NCBI GenBank assembly: GCA_027040585.1
Contig: JALULU010000279.1
Location: forward strand, 1-24,177
Direction: 5' to 3'
Length of the DNA: 24,177 nucleotides
Source of the DNA: Acidobacteriota bacterium
GTDB lineage: Bacteria; Acidobacteriota; JAAYUB01; JAMOQF01
Shown: positions 1-6,308 of the stretch, one piece after another
Position numbering within the stretch: position 1 is the first letter of the stretch
Layout: each line of letters begins with the position of its first letter
Made by a program: the position numbers and the translations under genes
Notes under the pieces: generated by a model
What the model was told of the DNA's origin: nothing
Database searches by the model: none
The model's input: only the letters and a program-made list of their open reading frames with translations

Positions 1-430
1 CATAATCAATTTCCGGAAACACAATTTGATCTTTAAGACCCAATGTATAATTACCTCTTCCGTCAAAAGAACGAGGATTTACACCCTTAAAATCCCTTAC
101 ACGAGGCAGGGCAATGTTTATCAATCTGTCAAGGAATTCATACATCTTTTCTCTTCTTAAAGTAACCCTGACTCCTATTGGCATACCCTTTCTCAATTTA
201 AATTGAGATATAGGCCTTTTAGCCTTTGCTACAACTGGTTTCTGTCCCGTTATAAGATAGATTTCCTCAAATCCAGAATCAATTAAATCTGGATTTCTAC
301 TGCCCTCTCCAAGTCCCATATTTATGGAGACCTTCTCAATTTTTGGGACAGCCATTATGTTCTTGTAGTTAAAACGTTTCATTAACTCAGGAACAACTTC
401 CTTTAAATATTTTTCTCTTAATCTACTCAT
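1..430 (-). CDS. rplE: 50S ribosomal protein L5 (N-terminal part, cut by window edge)
   Basis: L5 binds 5S rRNA and helps form the central protuberance of the large subunit. Reading back from the ATG at 430 gives 143 residues open to the window edge, beginning MSRLREKYLKEVVPELM. The L5 signatures are present: NIMAVPKIEKVSINMGLGE near residues 25-43, the TGQKPVVAKAK segment and the RDFKGVNPRSFDGRGNYTLG segment. Full-length L5 is about 180 residues, so roughly the last fifth is missing. It starts 9 nt after rplX stops, with GGTGTGA as a plausible ribosome-binding site. Its place after rplX fits the spc cluster. Confidence 0.97.
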   Translation of the reverse strand, partial: MSRLREKYLKEVVPELMKRFNYKNIMAVPKIEKVSINMGLGEGSRNPDLIDSGFEEIYLITGQKPVVAKAKRPISQFKLRKGMPIGVRVTLRREKMYEFLDRLINIALPRVRDFKGVNPRSFDGRGNYTLGLKDQIVFPEIDY

Positions 431-439
431 TTTTCACAC

Positions 440-769
440 CTACTTATCAATATTAGCATTACATTTTTTACAAACACGTACTTTACTTCCGTCGGAAAGA
501 TAAGCATATCCTACCCTCGTCGGTTGATTACACGAAGGGCAAACCACCATCAAGTTGGAAACATGAATAGGAGCTTCTCTCTCAAGTATTCCACCTGCTA
601 TGCCCTGTTGAGGATTTGCTCTCACGTGTTTCATTATCTTATTCAATCCCTCAACAACAGCTCTTTCCTCTCTGGGAAAGACTCTTAAGACTTTCCCCGT
701 CTTCCCTCTATCTTTCCCTGAAATTACTCTAACTATATCATTTCTTTTTATATGTACTTTTTTTGCCAT
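440..769 (-). CDS. rplX: 50S ribosomal protein L24
   Basis: L24 is an assembly-initiating protein that binds 23S rRNA near the exit tunnel. The 109-residue product has the KOW motif near the N-terminus (IKRNDIVRVISGKDRGKTGKV, residues 7-27) and a C-terminal four-cysteine element (CPSC ... CKKC). That pattern is the zinc-ribbon-like tail seen in many bacterial L24 proteins. The ATG at 769 has GAGG about 8 nt upstream. It sits between rplN and rplE as in the usual spc order. Confidence 0.98.
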   Translation of the reverse strand: MAKKVHIKRNDIVRVISGKDRGKTGKVLRVFPREERAVVEGLNKIMKHVRANPQQGIAGGILEREAPIHVSNLMVVCPSCNQPTRVGYAYLSDGSKVRVCKKCNANIDK

Positions 770-782
770 CTTTACATCCTCG

Positions 783-1151
783 CTAAATAACTTCAGGAGC
801 CAGAGAAATTATTTTTGTATAATTTTTCTCCCTCAACTCCCTTGCAACAGGTCCAAAAACACGGGTGCCAACAGGCTCACCCTGGTTATTTATAACAACT
901 GCAGCATTTTCATCAAATCTTATATATGTTCCATCTTTCCTTCTAACTTCCTTTTTGGTCCTAACAATAACAGCTTTAACAACCTGCCCTTTTTTAACAT
1001 TACCATCAGGAGTTGCACTTTTAACCGTTGCCGAAATAACATCTCCAACCGTTGCTCTTGCCCTTGATGCTCCATGTTGTGGAGTTATGCACATTATTAT
1101 TTTAGCTCCGGAGTTATCAGCAACTTTTAATCTTGTTTGCATTTGAATCAT
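783..1151 (-). CDS. rplN: 50S ribosomal protein L14
   Basis: L14 lies at the subunit interface and contacts 16S rRNA through bridge B8. The 122-residue length is normal. The start MIQMQTRLKVADNSGAK and the segment GEPVGTRVFGPVARELR are family hallmarks. There is a second ATG three codons in, but GGGAGAG is correctly spaced for the ATG at 1151, so the longer form is preferred. rplX begins 13 nt after its stop. Confidence 0.98.
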   Translation of the reverse strand: MIQMQTRLKVADNSGAKIIMCITPQHGASRARATVGDVISATVKSATPDGNVKKGQVVKAVIVRTKKEVRRKDGTYIRFDENAAVVINNQGEPVGTRVFGPVARELREKNYTKIISLAPEVI

Positions 1152-1169
1152 TTTAATCTCTCCCGATAT

Positions 1170-1436
1170 TTATTTTGCCTTCTCAATAATTTCGGTAACA
1201 ACCCACCTTTTTCTACGACTAAGTGGTCTACTTTCCACTATTTTTACCCTATCACCAATATTACATGAGTTATTCTCATCATGTGCCATAAATTTTTTCG
1301 TTTTCCTAACAAATTTCTTATAAACAGGATGTAGCACATATCTGTCAACTTTAACAACAACAGATTTCTCCATTTTATTGCTTACTATAATTCCAACCTT
1401 TATGTTTTTTTGTTTTTTATCCATAGCCCTCACCAT
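1170..1436 (-). CDS. rpsQ: 30S ribosomal protein S17
   Basis: S17 is a primary 16S rRNA-binding protein of the small subunit body. The product has the OB-fold signature VGIIVSNKMEKSVVVKVDRY and the conserved YKKFVRKTKKFMAHDE. Two starts are possible. The ATG at 1436 gives 88 residues and lies 2 nt after the rpmC stop with a weak AGG upstream. The in-frame ATG at 1424 gives 84 residues and is preceded by GGTGAGG. Both give a normal-length S17, so the start is uncertain by four codons. Confidence 0.96.
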   Translation of the reverse strand: MVRAMDKKQKNIKVGIIVSNKMEKSVVVKVDRYVLHPVYKKFVRKTKKFMAHDENNSCNIGDRVKIVESRPLSRRKRWVVTEIIEKAK

Positions 1437-1438
1437 AA

Positions 1439-1639
1439 TTACCTAATTTTTAACTCTTTTTCTCTTAAAATTGTCTTTACACGAGCTAAATCTTTTCTTT
1501 TTAGCCCTAACATTTTATAATTTGTCAGCTGTCCTGTAATGAGTTGCATTCTAAGTTCAAAGAGTTCCTTGTAAAGAGAATCTTCAATTTCCCTTAATTC
1601 ATCTATTGTCTTATCTCTCAAATCAGCAGTTTTTAACAT
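1439..1639 (-). CDS. rpmC: 50S ribosomal protein L29
   Basis: L29 is a small two-helix protein at the tunnel exit, where it forms part of the docking site for trigger factor and SRP with L23. The 66 residues show the standard pattern LRDKTIDELREIEDSLYKEL, then FELRMQLITGQL and a basic tail with LKRKDLARVKTILREKE. It starts 3 nt after the rplP coding sequence and ends 2 nt before rpsQ, so the three are translationally close. Confidence 0.97.
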   Translation of the reverse strand: MLKTADLRDKTIDELREIEDSLYKELFELRMQLITGQLTNYKMLGLKRKDLARVKTILREKELKIR

Positions 1640-1642
1640 TTC

Positions 1643-2056
1643 TTACTCTCCATACCTTTTTACAAATTTTGTTTTTAGTGGCAATTTATGTGAAGCCAAT
1701 CTCAATGCTTCCACAGCATCTTCTTCACTAACCCCCTCAATTTCATACAAAATTCTTCCACGTCTAACCACTGCAGCCCATCCTTCTAAATTACCTTTAC
1801 CTTTTCCCATCCTTGTTTCAGCAGGTTTTTTTGTAATTGGTTTATCTGGAAAAATTCTTATCCAGAGTTTACCACCCCTTTTAACATGCCTTGTTATTGC
1901 AATACGAGCTGCTTCAATCTGGCGATCTGTTATTAAACCACCTTCCAGTGCTTTGAGTCCATAATCGCCAAAAGCCACTTTGCTCCCCCTTTGAGCTTTC
2001 CCTCTAATTCTTCCCTTTTGTTGTTTTCTATGTTTTACCTTTTTAGGCTGAAGCAT
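1643..2056 (-). CDS. rplP: 50S ribosomal protein L16
   Basis: L16 organises the A-site tRNA region of the large subunit. The 137-residue product carries the hallmarks MLQPKKVKHRKQQKGR at the N-terminus, the GDYGLKALEGGLITDRQIEAAR stretch, the GGKLWIRIFPDKPITKKPAE stretch and RMGKGKGNLEGWAAVV. Length and order (between rpsC and rpmC) are standard. It begins 1 nt after rpsC stops. Confidence 0.98.
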   Translation of the reverse strand: MLQPKKVKHRKQQKGRIRGKAQRGSKVAFGDYGLKALEGGLITDRQIEAARIAITRHVKRGGKLWIRIFPDKPITKKPAETRMGKGKGNLEGWAAVVRRGRILYEIEGVSEEDAVEALRLASHKLPLKTKFVKRYGE

Positions 2057-2057
2057 T

Positions 2058-2729
2058 TTATCTCTCCTTTGTAAAACTGTTTTTCTCTTCTAAAAATTCC
2101 TTCTTAGTTTTATCACCCTTATAAATCCACACCTTAACACCAATAACTCCATAGGTGGTAAAAGCCTCTGCAAAACCATATTCAATATCAGCTTTTAAAG
2201 TGTGAAGAGGAAGTCTTCCCACAAGATATCTTTCAGAACGAGCAATTTCAACGCCATTTAATCTACCTGAACACATTATTTTAATTCCACCTATCTTTTC
2301 AGTTTTCATTGCAGCATCAATGGCCCTCTTCATAGCCCTTCTAAAGGCAACCCTTTTCTCAAGTTGTAGTGCAATAGCTTCAGAAACAAGTTGTGCATCA
2401 ATCTGTGGAGATCTTATCTCCATAACTTTTATATCAACTGGTTTATTTAGTGTTTTAGAAAATTCAGTTTTTAATTTCTCAATCTCTTTACCTTTTTTCC
2501 CTATTAAAATACCTGGCCTTGCTGTATGGACAATTATTTTTATTCTATCACCAGCCCTTTCAATCTCAATTTTTGAAACGCCAGCTTGTTGGAATCTCTT
2601 TTTCAAAACCTTTCTGATACTCAAATCTTCATTTAATTTATGACTGAAATCGCTTTCGGCAAACCACTTTGATTTCCAGTCTTTATTGTAACCTAATCTA
2701 AATCCTATTGGATGAACTTTCTGACCCAA
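2058..2729 (-). CDS. rpsC: 30S ribosomal protein S3, TTG start
   Basis: S3 lines the mRNA entry channel of the small subunit. The 223-residue product starts GQKVHPIGFRLGYNKDWKS, contains the KH domain with ARPGILIGKKGKEIEKL (about residues 70-86), and has the C-terminal domain with GRLNGVEIARSERY and GVIGVKVWIYKG. The start codon is TTG at 2729, not ATG. The choice is firm because AGGAGGT lies 6 nt upstream and the family start MGQKVHP aligns exactly. Confidence 0.98.
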   Translation of the reverse strand: MGQKVHPIGFRLGYNKDWKSKWFAESDFSHKLNEDLSIRKVLKKRFQQAGVSKIEIERAGDRIKIIVHTARPGILIGKKGKEIEKLKTEFSKTLNKPVDIKVMEIRSPQIDAQLVSEAIALQLEKRVAFRRAMKRAIDAAMKTEKIGGIKIMCSGRLNGVEIARSERYLVGRLPLHTLKADIEYGFAEAFTTYGVIGVKVWIYKGDKTKKEFLEEKNSFTKER

Positions 2730-2740
2730 AATTATACCTC

Positions 2741-3088
2741 CTATTCATATTCAGAAATATAAACTGTTATATGGCAATAATGCCTTCTTTCAAAATAGGC
2801 TCTACCCATTGGAGCAGGTCTCAACCTTCTTCTCCACTTAGTAAGTCCCATATCTACATAGGCCCTTGAAACATAATAATCATTAAAATCAACTTTGTCA
2901 GTAGACTCATGTTCCACATTGGCCATTGCACTTTTAAGTACCTTTTCTATTTCTCTCGCAGCCCTTTTTTTACAATTTTTCAAAATATAAAGGGCATCGT
3001 AAACATTCTTATTCCTGATCAAATCTATAACCAATCTTGCTTTCTTTGGTGAACCCTTCAAATATTTTCCAACAGCTCTTTTTTCCAT
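2741..3088 (-). CDS. rplV: 50S ribosomal protein L22
   Basis: L22 lines the constriction of the peptide exit tunnel through its long beta hairpin. The 115 residues include KGSPKKARLVIDLIRNKNV and the hairpin region with GLTKWRRRLRPAPMGRAYFE, which is the part that reaches into the tunnel. Length and position between rpsS and rpsC are standard. No unusual insertion is seen in the hairpin. Confidence 0.98.
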   Translation of the reverse strand: MEKRAVGKYLKGSPKKARLVIDLIRNKNVYDALYILKNCKKRAAREIEKVLKSAMANVEHESTDKVDFNDYYVSRAYVDMGLTKWRRRLRPAPMGRAYFERRHYCHITVYISEYE

Positions 3089-3105
3089 TTTTACATGCCT
3101 CTCAT

Positions 3106-3390
3106 TTATTTTTTACCAGCTTTTTTCGCTGTTTTTGAAGTATGTCCTTTAAAATACCTCGTTGGTGCAAATTCCCCAAGTTTATGCCCTACCATATTCT
3201 CCGCTATGTAAACAGGGATAAATTTCCTTCCATTGTGAACAGCTATAGTCATTCCAACCATATCAGGAATAATAGTTGACCTTCTCGACCAGGTTTTTAT
3301 AACCTGTTTTTTTTCTGCATCTTTATTTACCAGAACCTTTTTAAGCAAATGTTCATCAACAAAAGGTCCTTTTTTCAGCGATCTCGCCAT
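3106..3390 (-). CDS. rpsS: 30S ribosomal protein S19
   Basis: S19 sits in the head of the small subunit and contacts S13 and the A-site finger. The 94-residue protein begins MARSLKKGPFVDEHLLKKV and has WSRRSTIIPDMVGMTIAVHNGRKF and KLGEFAPTRYFKGH, all diagnostic. It follows rplB and precedes rplV in the standard S10 order. The ATG at 3390 is the only sensible start. Confidence 0.98.
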   Translation of the reverse strand: MARSLKKGPFVDEHLLKKVLVNKDAEKKQVIKTWSRRSTIIPDMVGMTIAVHNGRKFIPVYIAENMVGHKLGEFAPTRYFKGHTSKTAKKAGKK

Positions 3391-3408
3391 TTTAAATTTC
3401 CTCCAATT

Positions 3409-4230
3409 TTACTTACGCCTTCTTATAATAAATTTTGAAGTAACTTTATTCTTTCTTGTTTTATATCCCTTAGTTGGAACACCCCATGGAGTAACTGGAT
3501 GACGTCCCCCACTTGTTTTTCCTTCACCTCCACCATGTGGATGATCTATTGGGTTCATAGCAACACCCCTCACATGAGGTCTCCTACCTAACCATCTACT
3601 TCTGCCAGCCTTTCCAAGATTTATATTTCCATGGTCACTGTTTCCAACCTGGCCAATTGTAGCCCTACATTCAAGCAGTATTCTACGAAGTTCTCCACTT
3701 GGCATTCTAACAACTCCATATTTTTCCTCTTTAGCCAACAATTGCGCTGAAGAACCTGCACTCCTTGCTATCTGAGCACCTTTTCCAGGTCTGAGCTCAA
3801 TATTGTGAATAACTGTTCCAACAGGCATATTTTTAAGTGGCATACAATTTCCAACCTGTATATCAACATTTTCCCCACTTTCAACCTTATCACCTACTTT
3901 TAACCCTTCCGGGGCTAAAATATATGATTTAGCACCATTTAAATAGTGAAGTCTTGCAATATTCGCAGTTCTATTGGGATCATATTCTATAGCTACAACC
4001 TTAGCAGGTACATTGTCCATATTTCTTTTAAAATCTATAACCCTATATTTCCTTCTATTCCCACCACCTCTAAACCTGATGGTAATTCTTCCAATATTGT
4101 TTCTACCACCTGACTTCTTTTTAGACTTCAAAAGAGATTTTAAAGGCTTTATATCTGTCAATTCATCATAAGTCAACGTGGAAAAAAACCTTCTTCCTGA
4201 TGTTACTGGTTTATGTAATTTGGTTCCCAT
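3409..4230 (-). CDS. rplB: 50S ribosomal protein L2
   Basis: L2 is needed for subunit joining and for organising the peptidyl-transferase centre. The product is 273 residues, the normal length. It has the RNA-binding region GRNNIGRITIRFRGGGNRRKYR (about residues 43-64), GRSRWLGRRPHVRGVAMNPIDHPHGGGEG and the basic tail with GGRHPVTPWGVPTKGYKTR. The conserved histidine in the HPHGGGEG loop is present. It follows rplW by 15 nt. Confidence 0.98.
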   Translation of the reverse strand: MGTKLHKPVTSGRRFFSTLTYDELTDIKPLKSLLKSKKKSGGRNNIGRITIRFRGGGNRRKYRVIDFKRNMDNVPAKVVAIEYDPNRTANIARLHYLNGAKSYILAPEGLKVGDKVESGENVDIQVGNCMPLKNMPVGTVIHNIELRPGKGAQIARSAGSSAQLLAKEEKYGVVRMPSGELRRILLECRATIGQVGNSDHGNINLGKAGRSRWLGRRPHVRGVAMNPIDHPHGGGEGKTSGGRHPVTPWGVPTKGYKTRKNKVTSKFIIRRRK

Positions 4231-4245
4231 TTTTCCCTACCTTAA

Positions 4246-4539
4246 TTAAATATTTTCAAAATATTCTATTTTCTTTTCACCTTCTCTCAATTTAACATAA
4301 GCCTTTTTATATCCAGATTTCTTACCTTCAAATCTTCCATATCTCCTTGGCTTAGGGTGAACATTTACAACTCTAACTTTTTCAACCTTAACATCAAACA
4401 CATTTTCAACAGATTCTGCTATCTCTCTCTTATTTGCTCTTTTATCAACTATAAACGCATAATATCCACTATCATCCTTCATATCAACTGCCTTTTCAGT
4501 TAACAAAGGTTTAAGTAGTATTTTATAAAAATTTTTCAT
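4246..4539 (-). CDS. rplW: 50S ribosomal protein L23
   Basis: L23 is the tunnel-exit docking site for trigger factor and signal recognition particle. The 97 residues have the family signatures ILLKPLLTEKAVDM at the start, FIVDKRANKREIAESVENVF, and the loop PKPRRYGRFEGKKSGYKKAYV. Its ATG overlaps the rplD stop as ATGA, a 4-nt overlap, so translation is probably coupled to L4. Confidence 0.98.
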   Translation of the reverse strand: MKNFYKILLKPLLTEKAVDMKDDSGYYAFIVDKRANKREIAESVENVFDVKVEKVRVVNVHPKPRRYGRFEGKKSGYKKAYVKLREGEKKIEYFENI

Positions 4540-5162
4540 TTGGATAATACCTCCTGAACCTTCTCAATTGCCTTCTGGGAAAACATTATCTTATTGTAAT
4601 TAACGACATCGTATATATTTAATCCATCAACATTCACATATTTTACACCTGGTATATTTCTTGTAGACAAATCAAGGTTTCTATTTTCTCCATTGTCAAC
4701 CACTAAAAGTTTTCTCTGAATCCCAAAATTTGCCAAAATTTTAGCAAATTCTTTAGTTTTATGGGATTCTAAATTTAACTCATTCACTACAAAAAGTTCT
4801 TCGTTTTTGTATCTATCTGAAAGAGCACATTTCATTGCTGCTCTTTTCTTTTTCTTTGGAAAACTATAGGCATAACTTCTTGGTCTTGGGCCGAAAACCG
4901 TTCCCCCATGCCTCCAGAGTGGAGATCTTCTATCACCTGCCCTTGCCCTTCCAGTGCCTTTTTGTCTCCATGGCTTTTTTGTACTTCCCTTTACTTCACC
5001 TCTGGCTTTGGCACTATGAGTACCTGCCCTTTTACATGCCAAAAAATGCTTAATAGCCTCCCAGATTAATGTTTCATTAACTGGCACATCAAAGATTTCT
5101 GGCTTTAACTCAACCTTTCCAACTACTTCATTGTTTATGTTTTTTACATCTATAGTAAGCAT
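4536..5162 (-). CDS. rplD: 50S ribosomal protein L4
   Basis: L4 reaches into the exit tunnel. In several bacteria it also represses its own S10 operon by binding the leader RNA. The 208-residue product has the extended loop with GSTKKPWRQKGTGRARAGDR (about residues 60-79) and SPLWRHGGTVFGPRPRSYAY, followed by the globular domain. GGAGAAGTGAT precedes the ATG. A structured leader sits upstream of rpsJ at the head of this operon, so autoregulation by this protein is an inference worth testing. Confidence 0.98.
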   Translation of the reverse strand: MLTIDVKNINNEVVGKVELKPEIFDVPVNETLIWEAIKHFLACKRAGTHSAKARGEVKGSTKKPWRQKGTGRARAGDRRSPLWRHGGTVFGPRPRSYAYSFPKKKKRAAMKCALSDRYKNEELFVVNELNLESHKTKEFAKILANFGIQRKLLVVDNGENRNLDLSTRNIPGVKYVNVDGLNIYDVVNYNKIMFSQKAIEKVQEVLSK

Positions 5163-5179
5163 ATCACTTCTCCACTAAT

Positions 5180-5815
5180 TTACTTCTTTTTTCTAACAAA
5201 AACATAACTTCCACTATACCCAGGTACGGCGCCCTTTAACAACACAACATTTTTATCGGGATACATTCCAACTAATTCCAAATTTTTAACTGTTACTTTT
5301 TTATCTCCCATATGTCCAGGCATTTTCTTCCCTTTTATAACCCTTGATGGATAAGCAGAAGCACCTATTGAACCAGGAGCTCTATGAAACATTGAACCAT
5401 GTGTAGCTCTTCCCCCATGAAAGCCATACCTTTTCATAACCCCCTGAAAGCCCTTTCCTTTACTTTTCCCGGTCACATCCACTTTTTCATTTATTTGAAA
5501 AATCTTATCAAAGGTTATTTTATCTCCCAATTTAACATCATCTATATTTCCAAGAGGCTTAAACTCTTTTAAAACCTTAACAGGAGAAACTCCAGCTCTT
5601 TTAAAATGCCCTTTCATAGGTTTTGTTATATTTTTTATCTTCTTATTTTCCTCGACAAAACCAATCTGAACTGCCTCATATCCATCCCTGTCAATTGTCC
5701 TTTTTTGAACAACGACACATGGACCTAATTTTATTGCAGTCACAGGTATAACTTTCCCATCTTCATCAAATATTTGAGTCATTCCTATTTTTTTTCCTAT
5801 TAATCCTTCAATCAT
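5180..5815 (-). CDS. rplC: 50S ribosomal protein L3
   Basis: L3 starts large-subunit assembly and reaches the peptidyl-transferase centre. The 211-residue product begins MIEGLIGKKIGMTQIFDEDG and carries the diagnostic central loop SKGKGFQGVMKRYGFHGGRATHG, then GSIGASAYPSRVIKGKKMPGHMG. Length and position after rpsJ are standard. Confidence 0.98.
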   Translation of the reverse strand: MIEGLIGKKIGMTQIFDEDGKVIPVTAIKLGPCVVVQKRTIDRDGYEAVQIGFVEENKKIKNITKPMKGHFKRAGVSPVKVLKEFKPLGNIDDVKLGDKITFDKIFQINEKVDVTGKSKGKGFQGVMKRYGFHGGRATHGSMFHRAPGSIGASAYPSRVIKGKKMPGHMGDKKVTVKNLELVGMYPDKNVVLLKGAVPGYSGSYVFVRKKK

Positions 5816-5836
5816 TTGTCACTCCACAATAAAAAA

Positions 5837-6163
5837 TTATAAATTTTCTCCTCCAATTGACTTAATCTCAACATCTATGGATGAGGGTAAATTCATTTTC
5901 ATAAGATTTTCAACTGCATCTTTTGTAGGTTCAATTATATCAATTAACCTCTTGTGAATTTTAATTTCAAACTGTTCTCTTGAATCCTTATTTACGTGAG
6001 GAGATCTGAGAACAGTATACCTTTTAGTTTCAGTAGGCAGTGGTACAGGACCAGAAATTAAGGCATCACTTCTTCTCGCAGTTTCTACGATTGCCTTAGC
6101 AGACAAATCAAGTAACCTTGCATCGTAAGCTTTTAGCCTAATCCTAATGATTTCATCACTCAT
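5837..6163 (-). CDS. rpsJ: 30S ribosomal protein S10
   Basis: S10 is a small-subunit head protein and, with NusB, an antitermination factor. The 108 residues include IRIRLKAYDARLLDLSAKAI, the conserved GPVPLPTETKRYTVLRSPHV (about residues 38-57) and KDSREQFEIKIHKRLIDI. It is a few residues longer than the typical 102-105. The ATG at 6163 is preceded by AAGGGTG with 7-nt spacing. A second exact copy of the TAAGGGTG octamer lies 20 nt further upstream. It is first in its operon, behind its own promoter and leader. Confidence 0.98.
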   Translation of the reverse strand: MSDEIIRIRLKAYDARLLDLSAKAIVETARRSDALISGPVPLPTETKRYTVLRSPHVNKDSREQFEIKIHKRLIDIIEPTKDAVENLMKMNLPSSIDVEIKSIGGENL

Positions 6164-6257
6164 AACTCAACACCCTTATTTTTTTATTTTCACCCTTAAT
6201 TTCCAGATAGCATTGGAACCTGAGCCTGCAGGTTCTTACCATCCGAAGAAAGGTAGA
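6164..6257 (-). promoter_or_regulatory. Structured 5' leader of the S10 operon (putative autoregulatory RNA)
   Basis: About 94 nt lie between the predicted transcription start and the rpsJ ATG. The RNA can form GAACCTG/CAGGTTC (6235-6229 with 6222-6216, 6-nt loop) and TTCCA/TGGAA (6218-6214 with 6205-6201, 8-nt loop). The two stems share bases 6216-6218, so they exclude each other. A weaker 5-bp pairing (6250-6246 with 6237-6233) is also possible. L4-binding leaders occur at this position in other bacteria. The assignment here is inferred from position and folding, not from a matched motif. Confidence 0.45.
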
Positions 6258-6263
6258 AAGGAG

Positions 6264-6291
6264 ATTATACAAATAAAAATTTATAAATCAA
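6264..6291 (-). promoter_or_regulatory. Sigma70-type promoter for rpsJ and the S10 operon
   Basis: On the minus strand TTGATT (6291-6286) is followed after 16 nt by a perfect TATAAT (6269-6264). Transcription would start near 6257. The promoter lies in the 145-bp gap between fusA and rpsJ, so the S10 genes can be transcribed separately from the str genes. Confidence 0.75.
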
Positions 6292-6308
6292 GTATTTTTT
6301 TTAAAAAA

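Noticed and set aside
865..1146. Plus-strand open frame opposite rplN
   Set aside because: It is a mirror of a conserved ribosomal gene, with low-complexity hydrophobic residues and no ribosome-binding site. The same applies to other plus-strand frames opposite rpsC, rplB, rplD, fusA, folP and ftsH.
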